DNA of 64,000 nucleotides from Segatella copri (GTDB taxonomy: Bacteria > Bacteroidota > Bacteroidia > Bacteroidales > Bacteroidaceae): assembly GCF_019249655.2 (NCBI RefSeq), contig NZ_CP137557.1, positions 182,001 through 246,000 of the forward strand. Reading direction: 5' to 3'. A program made the translations under genes and the position numbers. How positions within the stretch are numbered: the stretch's first letter is position 1; each line of letters begins with the position of its first letter. Below are positions 43,446 to 51,741 of the stretch, piece by piece. The notes beneath the pieces were generated by a model. The model was not told where the DNA came from. It did no database searches and saw only the letters and a program-made list of their open reading frames with translations.

Positions 43446-44876
43446 ATGAAAACAATTTGTTTATATTTCGAGATACATCAGATTACCCATCTGAAACGCT
43501 ACCGCTTCTTCGATATCGGTACTGATCATTATTACTATGATGATTATGAGAATGATCGTAGTATCAATGAGATTGCGGAGCGTTCCTATATGCCTGCCTT
43601 GAATGCCATTCAGGAGATGATTGAGAAGAACGGCCAGTACTTCAAGGTTGCCTTCTCTCTCTCTGGTGTGGGTATGGAGCAGTTGGAGCTCCATGCGCCT
43701 CAGGTATTGGAGAAGTTGCAGGAATTGAATAAGACTGGTTGCGTGGAGTTCCTTGCAGAGCCTTATTCTCATGGTCTTGCTTCCTTGGTCAACGAGATGA
43801 GCTTCAAGTCTGAGGTAGAGCGCCAGTGCACCAAGATTGAGGAATATTTCGGCAAGAAACCTACTGTGCTCCGTAACTCTTCTCTCATCTATAGCGATGA
43901 GATTGGTGCCGAGGTAGCTGATATGGGCTTCATCGGTATGCTTACCGAGGGTGCTAAGCATGTGTTGGGTTGGAAGTCACCTCACTATGTCTATCATTGT
44001 GCGATGAATCCAAAACTCAAGCTTTTGCTCCGTGATATCCGTTTGAGCGACGATATCTCTCTCCGCTTCTCTAACAGCGATTGGGAGGGCTATCCACTCT
44101 TCGCTGATAACTACATGAACGAAATTGCTGCCACTCCACAGGAGGAGCAGGTAATCAATATCTTCATGGAGTTGTCTGCTTTGGGCATCGCTCAGCCTCT
44201 GTCAAGCAATATCCTCGAGTTTATGAAGGCTTTGCCTCAGTGTGCAAAGGATCGTGGCATCACCTTCTCTACTCCTACAGAGATTTGCCAGAAGATGAAG
44301 TCTGTTGGCGAGATCAACGTACCTGATACATTGAGTTGGGTAGATGAGGAACGCGATGTAAGCTCTTGGCTCGGTAACCCAATGCAGCGTGAGGCTTTCA
44401 ACAAGCTCTATAGCGTAGCCGACCGTGTTCGCATTGCCAATGACCCACGAATCAATCAGGACTGGGATTATCTGCAGGCAAGCAATAACTTCCGCTTCAT
44501 GACCACCAAGCCAAGCAACGTAGGTTTGGATCGTGGCATCTATTCTAGCCCATTCGATGCATTCACCAACTATATGAATATCCTTGGTGACTTCATCTCC
44601 CGAGTAAACAACCTTTATCCTACTGAGGTGGATAATGAGCAGTTGGAGGGACTTCTGACTACCATTACCAACCAGGATCAGGAAATCGAGATGCAGGATA
44701 AGGAGATTACCCGTCTCCAGGCTAAGATTGAGAAGATTGAGGCAGAGGTAGCTAAGCTCCGTGGAGAGAAGGCGACTAAGGCTTCAGCTAAGAAGCCTGC
44801 AGCAAAGCCTGCTGCCAAGAAGGCTCCAGCCAAGAAGACAGCAAAGGCTGAGCCTACAGAAGAAAAGAAGGATTAG
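43446..44876 (+). CDS. GH57 family glycosidase with coiled coil and Lys/Ala tail
   Basis: A 476-residue GH57 protein (alpha-amylase or branching-type). The start MKTICLYFEIHQITHL includes the active-site histidine region, and FLAEPYSHGLASL is a typical second motif. The catalytic barrel ends about residue 390. A coiled coil (about 400-440, NQDQEIEMQDKEITRLQAKIEKIE) and a Lys/Ala/Pro-rich, histone H1-like tail (KKPAAKPAAKKAPAKKTA) follow. The last gene of the glycogen operon. Such tails are not part of the catalytic family and may mediate assembly or binding. Confidence 0.9.
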   Translation: MKTICLYFEIHQITHLKRYRFFDIGTDHYYYDDYENDRSINEIAERSYMPALNAIQEMIEKNGQYFKVAFSLSGVGMEQLELHAPQVLEKLQELNKTGCVEFLAEPYSHGLASLVNEMSFKSEVERQCTKIEEYFGKKPTVLRNSSLIYSDEIGAEVADMGFIGMLTEGAKHVLGWKSPHYVYHCAMNPKLKLLLRDIRLSDDISLRFSNSDWEGYPLFADNYMNEIAATPQEEQVINIFMELSALGIAQPLSSNILEFMKALPQCAKDRGITFSTPTEICQKMKSVGEINVPDTLSWVDEERDVSSWLGNPMQREAFNKLYSVADRVRIANDPRINQDWDYLQASNNFRFMTTKPSNVGLDRGIYSSPFDAFTNYMNILGDFISRVNNLYPTEVDNEQLEGLLTTITNQDQEIEMQDKEITRLQAKIEKIEAEVAKLRGEKATKASAKKPAAKPAAKKAPAKKTAKAEPTEEKKD

Positions 44877-44900
44877 ATTTTAGATTACTCATAACTATTA

Positions 44901-44941
44901 ATCCCCCTCGCTGCATTGGTTTGCGGTGAGGGGGATTTTTT
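44901..44941 (+). terminator. terminator of the glycogen operon
   Basis: ATCCCCCTCGC pairs with GCGGTGAGGGGGAT, followed by T6. Confidence 0.9.
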
Positions 44942-44988
44942 ATTTCCCAAAAATTATACATTGATCATAACGAATCCGGAAGGAAGCG

Positions 44989-46779
44989 TTATTTTTCAAA
45001 GTGAATCCAGTCGATATCGAAGAAGGCTGCATCGTTTTTCTTGGCTGTGCGGGTATTGAAGAAACCGAGTTTCGCTCCAATCCACTTGCCTTCACGCACG
45101 GTAAACGGATTGCCTATCTTGATGAACTTCTTGCCATCCAGGCTGTAGCTCCATTCTGCGATAGCCTGTATCTGGTTGGCGATGCCCTTGCTGTGTACCT
45201 TTACACGAAGCCATACGTCCTGTGTGGCGATGCGGGATGAAGGAATGTCGTCTACGGCATATTTCACCGTGTAAGGCTGAGGCTGCTTGCTGGTCTTGAT
45301 GGCAATCTGTTCTACCACTTTCTCAGCTTTTCCCTTCTCAGCCTTCTCGCAGGTTACATATTGCAATACAACACCTTCGTCCTTGGTATCAACAAACTTG
45401 AGGGCTGCATAGTCCATGCCCTGCATAATCATACCGGCGCTTTCGCCCAGTACCTTATCTTTCTCCTTGTAAGCCTCTGTACGGTTAGGAATGAACTTAA
45501 CCTTCGCTGTGGCTGTGAAATTCTCTGTAGGGAGCTTCTGGAGCAGCAGGTTTGGCAGATCATACAGGTTCTTTACATCTTCTGCCTGCTGCACGCCATA
45601 GAGACGCAACTTGGATTTCTTGGCATCGCAGAAGTACCAGTACTGACTGTAAGGACCATTCCACTGCCATTGCAGACCGAGATCTATGCTGTTGAAATCA
45701 TCCGATTCCTTAGGCTGGAAGTTTCCGCTTGATGGCAAGTTTGGCTTCTTCCATTGCTGAACAGGGTCGCCGCAGCCGTCGCCATCCTTGTCGTCGCCGA
45801 TAACGAGCCAGTCGTTCACCCATTTGGCTGGTTGCAGATGCACCACACGTCCGTAGGCATGCTTATCCTGGAAATGGAGGAACCAGTCCTCTCCGTTCTG
45901 TGTATCTACCCAGGCACCCTGGTGAGGACCGTTTACCTTCTTGTTCTTTCCCTGTGCCATGCCCACATACTCCTCGTAAGGACCGTATGGATTCTTTGAA
46001 CGCAGTTCTACCTGCCAGCCATACTTCACGCCGCCCGCAGGACTCATGATGTAATAGTAGCCGTTACGCTTGTAGAACTTGGTGCCTTCGATGGTAGGCT
46101 GGTCTTCGTGACCATCATATACGATGCGTGAAGGACCAATCACCTTGGTGCCGTCTGGTGACATAGGAGCCACGAAGAGCACCGATTTGATGCCGGCTCT
46201 TGAACCGGCACAGCCATGCGAAAGATAAGCTTTGCCGTCTTCATCCCACAGCGGGCAGCAGTCTATCAAACCTTTTCCCTTCATCACCCAAGTGATAGGC
46301 TCCCAAGGACCACGAGGATCTTGTGTCTTGGTCATGAAGAGACCCTGGTCTGGATCGCCGCAATAGATGTAGAACCATCCGTCGTGATAGCGGATAGAGG
46401 GTGCCCACACATAGTTGCCATGCTGAACTTTCTTGCGCCAGTCCAAGTCTGTGCCCTGATACTCTGGCAATACAGGATAGTCATTGAGTAGGGCAGCTCC
46501 GATAATCTCCCAGTTTACCAAGTCGGTGCTGTGCAGAATCTGCAAGCCTGGGAAACACTGGAAGGAAGAGGAAGTCATATAGTAATCATTACCCACGCGA
46601 CATACATCTGGGTCAGAGTAGTCGGCGTCAATCACCGGGTTGCGATACATTCCGTTCTTCACGTTCGGATTCCATGTATGTGAAGCAGCCTTCTGTGCGT
46701 TTACTCCCATCGCTGTGAGTGGAGAGCTCAGAGCGATGGTTGCGAGAAGGCACAAGAGTGAATGAGATTTTATTTTCAT
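44989..46779 (-). CDS. secreted GH43 family glycosidase with beta-sandwich domain
   Basis: A 596-residue secreted GH43 (beta-xylosidase / alpha-L-arabinofuranosidase type). Signal peptide 1-28; five-bladed propeller (about 40-350) with base aspartate in DADYSDPDV, a second aspartate in the DCCPLWDEDG region and acid glutamate in TIEGTKFYK; then a C-terminal beta-sandwich of about 200 residues (AESAGMIMQGMDYAALKF). It probably trims arabinan or galactan side chains of pectin. It follows the GH28 gene by 51 bp and shares its promoter. No C-terminal secretion domain is present. Confidence 0.9.
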   Translation of the reverse strand: MKIKSHSLLCLLATIALSSPLTAMGVNAQKAASHTWNPNVKNGMYRNPVIDADYSDPDVCRVGNDYYMTSSSFQCFPGLQILHSTDLVNWEIIGAALLNDYPVLPEYQGTDLDWRKKVQHGNYVWAPSIRYHDGWFYIYCGDPDQGLFMTKTQDPRGPWEPITWVMKGKGLIDCCPLWDEDGKAYLSHGCAGSRAGIKSVLFVAPMSPDGTKVIGPSRIVYDGHEDQPTIEGTKFYKRNGYYYIMSPAGGVKYGWQVELRSKNPYGPYEEYVGMAQGKNKKVNGPHQGAWVDTQNGEDWFLHFQDKHAYGRVVHLQPAKWVNDWLVIGDDKDGDGCGDPVQQWKKPNLPSSGNFQPKESDDFNSIDLGLQWQWNGPYSQYWYFCDAKKSKLRLYGVQQAEDVKNLYDLPNLLLQKLPTENFTATAKVKFIPNRTEAYKEKDKVLGESAGMIMQGMDYAALKFVDTKDEGVVLQYVTCEKAEKGKAEKVVEQIAIKTSKQPQPYTVKYAVDDIPSSRIATQDVWLRVKVHSKGIANQIQAIAEWSYSLDGKKFIKIGNPFTVREGKWIGAKLGFFNTRTAKKNDAAFFDIDWIHFEK

Positions 46780-46830
46780 TGTTACCGATAATTTTTAAGT
46801 AAACTATTCCGTTACCTATTTTTAAGTAAC

Positions 46831-48837
46831 TTATTTAGTTACGTATTTCTTGTTGTTGAAAACGTAGATACCTTTGTTGAGGCTCTTCAAATCATCAGCC
46901 TTAGCATTGCTCTTTACCACTCTGCCGCTCAAGTCGTAAACGTTGTTGTCGGCTGGCTGGGTGATGGCTGTTATATTCTTGATGCCTGTAGATGTTTCTG
47001 TATAGAGAGTGAACTGCAAGATGCACTGCTTTACCTTTGGAGTGAAAGTAAGCGTGTGTTCTACTGGTGAATTAAACTCCACAGTATAGTTCTTCACGCT
47101 CTTGTCCTTTGGGAAAATGTAGGTGTCTGCATCATAGCTCGTACCATTAATTTCACCGATATAGGCATCAGCAGTATCATAGTTGTTACGGCCCTCAATA
47201 TCCATCTTGGTTATCTTTACTCCATCAGGAATGATGATGGTGTATTGGTTGGCGCTAAACTTGATATAAGTAGTACCTGAACCGACATCGTATGACTTTC
47301 CCTTCTCGTTGCTGATAGCGAAGCCATTGCTGAATGAACCGGCTTTCTTATCAGTCAAAGTCTTTGAGTTCAAAGTGAAAGGACCCTTTGTGTCTGTTAC
47401 GGTAGAACCTGTAGATGTAGCACCACACTGGTCATCCCATGTAGAATCAAACTTCTTGAGCCAGATAGAACCGCTGCTTACGGTAATCTTAGAGTTGTTC
47501 TTGAATACGAGATTATCTACAAAGCGGATATCGATGCCTTTCTTGGCTGAAATCTGCACGTTGTCGAGTGTCACGTTCTTGATGTGGCTCTCAGGGCGAC
47601 CTACCAGGAAGATGGCATTGCCATCGCAAACATCTGTAGTCTTCACGTTCTGAAGCAGAATGTCGGTGTAGGTTGGGGTAGTGCTATCCAAAGCTCTTGC
47701 ATTTGCCTTATCTACGGCAGGATCGCTGTTGTAGTTCTTGTCGTAGAAGCAGTCGATAGAGAATGGATTCTTCACGTTGGTCATGGTGAAGTTGGTGAAC
47801 TTCCAGTCTTCCTCACCACCGCCACGCAGAGTTACCTTGTTAGTTGTTTTATCTACATCTTGACCAGTCTTCATGCGGATGCCCGCAGTAGTACCGTTCA
47901 TGGTGATTTGATCAAACCATACATGCTTGATGTTTTCGGTGAAGCTGCCGATAGAAGCTCCGTGACCCGTTCCGAAATAGCAGTTCCATACATGGATATA
48001 CTGTGCATCGTTGTCGCAAACTACGTTGTCATCTCCGTTGCTGATGTTACAGTTGTAGATATTAACGTATGGACCCCAGATAGAGATACCATCTGTATTA
48101 TGAGATGCCTTTCCCTTGCCAGCTTCAGATGAAGGTTCACTGATGGTTACATCATGGATGGTTGCATGGCTAGCCTTACCGCTGTTGCTGATGGTGATGT
48201 TCACACCCGGAGTATTCTGAATCTTGAAGTTGCGGAGCAAGAAGCGCTTGCCCTGCTCGAAGCGAATCATGGCACCAGGATTGAAGGTTTCACCATTCTC
48301 TCTTGCGAGCCACCAGCGTGCGCCCTGACCGTCGATGATGGAAGTTTCTCCTTCACCCTCGATAACAACGTCGGTAACGTTCTTGCCCTTGTTCTTTCCG
48401 CCGATGAAGACAGTCTTGGTATTAGGAGCCTTGCCATATTCCACGAGTTTCAGGGTGGCACCTGCGCAGAGGTGGAGGATGGTCTTCGCCTTGATGCTGA
48501 GCACTTCGGTCTTGCTGGTCATCTGGTCTGTGCTACCAAACATCCAGGTACCTGCAGGTATTACGACCATACCGCCAGTTGAAGGAACCGCATCAAGAGC
48601 TTTCTGGATAGCCTTGGTGTTATCTGCAGCAGATGTAGAGGCACCATAATCCTTGATGTTAAACGTATTTGCCGAAGTGATAGCAGGCAACTGAGGTAAG
48701 TTGACTGCAGTCCAACCCGCAGGGGTGTTCTGTGCGTTCTGCTCAGCAGTGATGCCGGCAAAAGTTTGTGCCTTGGCAAAGAAAGGCACAGCCATGAGTG
48801 CAGCGAGCACGATGGTTTTAATCATTTTTCTATTCAT
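46831..48837 (-). CDS. secreted GH28 polygalacturonase-type enzyme with C-terminal domain
   Basis: A 668-residue secreted beta-helix protein. Signal peptide 1-23; GH28 motifs SHNTDGISI, GDDNVVCDND, GTGHGASIGS and the GIRMKT pair; then a beta-rich region (about 490-620) and a type IX-like C-terminal sorting domain (VYDLSGRVVKS, ending GIYVFNNKKYVTK). It should degrade homogalacturonan at the cell surface or outside. The GH43 gene follows on the same transcript. Site A, the shared 17-bp motif, lies upstream of its promoter. Confidence 0.92.
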   Translation of the reverse strand: MNRKMIKTIVLAALMAVPFFAKAQTFAGITAEQNAQNTPAGWTAVNLPQLPAITSANTFNIKDYGASTSAADNTKAIQKALDAVPSTGGMVVIPAGTWMFGSTDQMTSKTEVLSIKAKTILHLCAGATLKLVEYGKAPNTKTVFIGGKNKGKNVTDVVIEGEGETSIIDGQGARWWLARENGETFNPGAMIRFEQGKRFLLRNFKIQNTPGVNITISNSGKASHATIHDVTISEPSSEAGKGKASHNTDGISIWGPYVNIYNCNISNGDDNVVCDNDAQYIHVWNCYFGTGHGASIGSFTENIKHVWFDQITMNGTTAGIRMKTGQDVDKTTNKVTLRGGGEEDWKFTNFTMTNVKNPFSIDCFYDKNYNSDPAVDKANARALDSTTPTYTDILLQNVKTTDVCDGNAIFLVGRPESHIKNVTLDNVQISAKKGIDIRFVDNLVFKNNSKITVSSGSIWLKKFDSTWDDQCGATSTGSTVTDTKGPFTLNSKTLTDKKAGSFSNGFAISNEKGKSYDVGSGTTYIKFSANQYTIIIPDGVKITKMDIEGRNNYDTADAYIGEINGTSYDADTYIFPKDKSVKNYTVEFNSPVEHTLTFTPKVKQCILQFTLYTETSTGIKNITAITQPADNNVYDLSGRVVKSNAKADDLKSLNKGIYVFNNKKYVTK

Positions 48838-48863
48838 ATTTTTTAGGTTTAATTTCTTTTTGG

Positions 48864-48871
48864 CAAAGTTA
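48864..48871 (-). promoter_or_regulatory. -7 box of the GH28-GH43 operon
   Basis: TAACTTTG on the minus strand, about 27 bp upstream of the start. The -33 region is weak (no TTTG at the normal distance), consistent with activator dependence. Confidence 0.7.
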
Positions 48872-48913
48872 CTACTTTTCTTTCGATTACTGATGCAATC
48901 AGTATAGAAAAAA

Positions 48914-48930
48914 CACGAAAACGATTACGC
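48914..48930 (-). promoter_or_regulatory. shared pectin-locus motif, site A
   Basis: GCGTAATCGTTTTCGTG on the minus strand (gene orientation). Its centre (48922.5) is 58.5 bp from the proximal end of the -7 box. It matches site C at 14 of 17 positions. Confidence 0.65.
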
Positions 48931-48969
48931 AATTTATCAGCCTTATCTTTATGAACTATAATAGGAAAC

Positions 48970-49007
48970 AAAAAAGTGCAATGCTCCAAGTAAATAAGCA
49001 TTGCACT
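48970..49007 (-). terminator. terminator of the Rpn-type gene
   Basis: Stem AGTGCAATGCT/AGCATTGCACT with T6 on the minus strand. The left arm, A6GTGCAATGC, recurs at 50005-50019. Confidence 0.85.
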
Positions 49008-49014
49008 AGATTTC

Positions 49015-49905
49015 TTATGATTTCAATTTCTTGATTTCTTCAATAGATAGGCCTGTAGAATTAGCTATGATATCCAAAGGGGTGTTATAGGTCAGAAGCT
49101 TCTTGGCAATTTCCAGGCTTTTCTTTTTTTCTCCTTCTTTCATGCCTTTCTCCATGCCTTTCTCCATACCTTTCTCCATACCCTCTTTTATGCCTTTGTT
49201 AACGGCATGCTCAAGTGCTGCATAATTGTCCCACATGACCATCATGCTGTTATCATATTTCTCCTGTTCTTCTTTTGTCAGGGTCTTGGAGTCAGCGATT
49301 TCTGCCAATCTCTTGAATATCTTGTGCTGAGCCTCAAAAGGCATTAGTTCTAAAGTCTCCATATGCTTTAAATTATAAATCCAACAATCAAAAAACGTAG
49401 TACATTCTGCTTCTTTCTTTTTAAAAAGAGGCATCACTAAGTAGATAAAACGGATTTTGTTTGAATAAACCTCTCCGCTTTCCTTATCTGCAAGCACAAC
49501 ATCTGTTCTGAACTTCTTTGGCGTATTTTCATCTACATTAAAGTTCATGAAGCAGATTACATAAACAGGCGTGAGATGATAATCCCATCGTCCTTTTACG
49601 CCTTGATCTACTATCGTTTTTGATGCATAGTAAAGAGAACGGTCTATGAAGTAGGGCTGACTCTTGTTTTGCATCTCAACAATAATGTGCTCACCTGTGT
49701 CAGTTTCGCAAAAGACGTCGTAGATGATTCCTCGCTGGTCTTTTGTTTCTGGCAACATCTCTTTGTCCTTAAACTTCACATCCTTGATGTGCTGTTCTCC
49801 CAGGAGAAGCTGGTTTAAGAATTCTATCAGCAAGTCCTTGCTGTATTCCTGGCCGAAGATTCGTTTGAACGACCAGTCTGTGAATGGGTTGATGTATCTT
49901 GCCAT
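49015..49905 (-). CDS. Rpn-family PD-(D/E)XK nuclease-like protein
   Basis: A 296-residue protein of the Rpn/PD-(D/E)XK group. It starts MARYINPFTDWSFKRIFGQE and has nuclease residues in IIYDVFCETDTGEHIIVEMQNK (residues about 59-80, Asp and Glu-x-Gln). Near the C-terminus GMEK is repeated four times (about 241-258) before a helical tail. Rpn proteins of E. coli promote recA-independent recombination; others act in phage defence. It has its own promoter and terminator and sits alone inside the pectin locus. Direct repeats flank it (see findings). Confidence 0.88.
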   Translation of the reverse strand: MARYINPFTDWSFKRIFGQEYSKDLLIEFLNQLLLGEQHIKDVKFKDKEMLPETKDQRGIIYDVFCETDTGEHIIVEMQNKSQPYFIDRSLYYASKTIVDQGVKGRWDYHLTPVYVICFMNFNVDENTPKKFRTDVVLADKESGEVYSNKIRFIYLVMPLFKKKEAECTTFFDCWIYNLKHMETLELMPFEAQHKIFKRLAEIADSKTLTKEEQEKYDNSMMVMWDNYAALEHAVNKGIKEGMEKGMEKGMEKGMKEGEKKKSLEIAKKLLTYNTPLDIIANSTGLSIEEIKKLKS

Positions 49906-49931
49906 ATCTTTGCGATGTTATGTTCACGTTG

Positions 49932-49963
49932 CAAAGATACGCTTTTTCTTCGTAACTTCCAAG
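49932..49963 (-). promoter_or_regulatory. promoter of the Rpn-type gene
   Basis: Minus strand: TTGG as -33 (about 49959-49962), 19-bp spacer, -7 TATCTTTG (49932-49939). Confidence 0.75.
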
Positions 49964-50002
49964 AAAATAATTGTAAAAATGAGATAGAGAATAAGAGAAA
50001 AT

Positions 50003-50044
50003 AAAAAAAAGTGCAATGCCCGACTTTTGATGAGGACATTGCAC
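50003..50044 (-). terminator. terminator of the SusC/D operon
   Basis: GTGCAATG (50011-50018) pairs with CATTGCAC (50037-50044) with a T8 run on the minus strand. It follows the DUF5123-type gene by 35 bp. Confidence 0.8.
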
Positions 50045-50078
50045 CTTTAATCATATTATTTATCAGATGTAAGTACTA

Positions 50079-51677
50079 TTACTGTACAATCCAGCGTGGG
50101 TCGCCGAAGTTACCATACTTACTCTGGTATTTGTCTTGGATAGTGAAATCACCTGTTGAAGGTGATACCCAAAGTTCTGTAGATGAAATATCTGCAGGAT
50201 CTCCAATATGCAACTTTGACTTCCAAGTGTATTCATTGGTATAATATACATCAACGAATGGAGCGTTCTTGTAACTTGTTGCAGTTGCATCTGCCAACGC
50301 TGCACTCTGACCGATGAGGGTGTTGCTAACGTTAGGAACAATATTGTTGTTCTTGTTGGTATCGATGAGATACTTACTGCCCACAACTGCGTCATACAAT
50401 GTACAGTGATCTACATTTACCTTTGTCATGCTGTTGGCTACAGCAATCATAGAACCTGCTGAGAGATTAGTGATGGTAGAGTTGGTGAGGTTTACTGTTT
50501 CCAACTGTGCCTCTGGAGCATCTTTACCTGCTGCCAACACACCATAAGAACCGATCTTATTGATTAAGCAGTTGTTGAAGTTGATGCTACCGATGGCAGG
50601 TTTAATTTCCTTCTGCAGACGGATAATACCACGGGTATTCTTGATATTACACTTATCGAACTGAATAGAACCGATGTTATCGTCCGTGTTCAAGTTGAGG
50701 ATGTAGTCTGCGCTGTTGTCCTTATTCTCCAAGTTGAGGTTGTAGAAACGGATGAGATCTTTTTCGCCCTCAATCTTGATTTCCTTCACCTTCCATGTAG
50801 AAACGGCACCAGATGCTCCCCAGAAGTAGATGCTCTTGATGTTGGCTGGGATAGTGAGTCCCTTCTGTTCGCCAGTATCAGAACTTGTCATCTGGTAAGT
50901 TGCATTCTTAGGCATAACAATGACAACCTTGTCTGATGTTGCTTCCTTCAAAATGGTACCCAGGTCCTCGCCCTCGGCAAGAGTCATGACATCAAAGCCT
51001 TCAGGGTAAGCTTCGGTAGTCTTGAATGAATAAGTACCTCTCAGATTCTCCTTGTTCCACAACTTCACCTTGTATGAAGAGTTAGCCTTCAAGCCAGTAA
51101 TGGTCAGCTTACCTGCTGCAACGTCCTCGGCAGTGAAGTCAACCTTGGTAGAATCTTCTGAACTCTTGTAATAGTAAACAGCATCGATGGTCTTACCTGC
51201 AATGAAGCTTACGGTAGCTGTGCTTGATGTAACATCAACACCTGTGATAATCTGTTCAGCCTTGGTCTTAAACTTAAACTTATCCAAGTATTTCCAGTTA
51301 GAAGACTTTCCGTCTAAGCTGCGACCCTTGATACGGATGTAGTACTCTGTGTTTCCATCCAGATTGTAGATGCTGTCAGGAGTATCTACAATTGTTGAGT
51401 CAACAACGCTATGATCGGTGCCGCCCATAGGAATATCGTTGTACAAAGAGTCTGTGCTGTACTCAATGATGTAATAGTCGGTGTTTGGCATCTTCTTGAA
51501 GCTCACCTCAGCGCGGTCGTCCAGAGGAGTAACCGAAAGTTCGATAGAGTGGAACAAGCGGTCGTAGCTAGCGTCAACACTCCAGTCATTGTCATCGGTA
51601 CAAGATGTCAATGAAGCAAATCCCAGGAGCATGAGTGCTCCGGAGATTGCGCTTTTATTAATTTTAGATAAATTCAT
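50079..51677 (-). CDS. DUF5123-type surface lipoprotein, likely pectin-binding
   Basis: A 532-residue lipoprotein (lipobox LTSC, about residues 23-26). It has one or two fibronectin type III-like domains (about 45-225) and a C-terminal beta-helix-like region rich in repeated turns (about 230-500; NLNLENKDNSADYILNL). This matches the DUF4957/DUF5123-type proteins found at the SusE position of pectin loci. It most likely binds polysaccharide at the cell surface with SusD. Last gene of the SusC-SusD transcript, 64 bp after susD. Confidence 0.85.
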   Translation of the reverse strand: MNLSKINKSAISGALMLLGFASLTSCTDDNDWSVDASYDRLFHSIELSVTPLDDRAEVSFKKMPNTDYYIIEYSTDSLYNDIPMGGTDHSVVDSTIVDTPDSIYNLDGNTEYYIRIKGRSLDGKSSNWKYLDKFKFKTKAEQIITGVDVTSSTATVSFIAGKTIDAVYYYKSSEDSTKVDFTAEDVAAGKLTITGLKANSSYKVKLWNKENLRGTYSFKTTEAYPEGFDVMTLAEGEDLGTILKEATSDKVVIVMPKNATYQMTSSDTGEQKGLTIPANIKSIYFWGASGAVSTWKVKEIKIEGEKDLIRFYNLNLENKDNSADYILNLNTDDNIGSIQFDKCNIKNTRGIIRLQKEIKPAIGSINFNNCLINKIGSYGVLAAGKDAPEAQLETVNLTNSTITNLSAGSMIAVANSMTKVNVDHCTLYDAVVGSKYLIDTNKNNNIVPNVSNTLIGQSAALADATATSYKNAPFVDVYYTNEYTWKSKLHIGDPADISSTELWVSPSTGDFTIQDKYQSKYGNFGDPRWIVQ

Positions 51678-51741
51678 TATTATTCAAATTTTATCTTTTA
51701 TTAGAATGGTTGATGAATTGCTGTTTTATAGCAATCGCTTA

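Noticed and set aside
49015-49905. Rpn-type gene as an insertion sequence
   Set aside because: No terminal inverted repeats and no DDE or other transposase motif; the PD-(D/E)XK residues identify it as Rpn-like.
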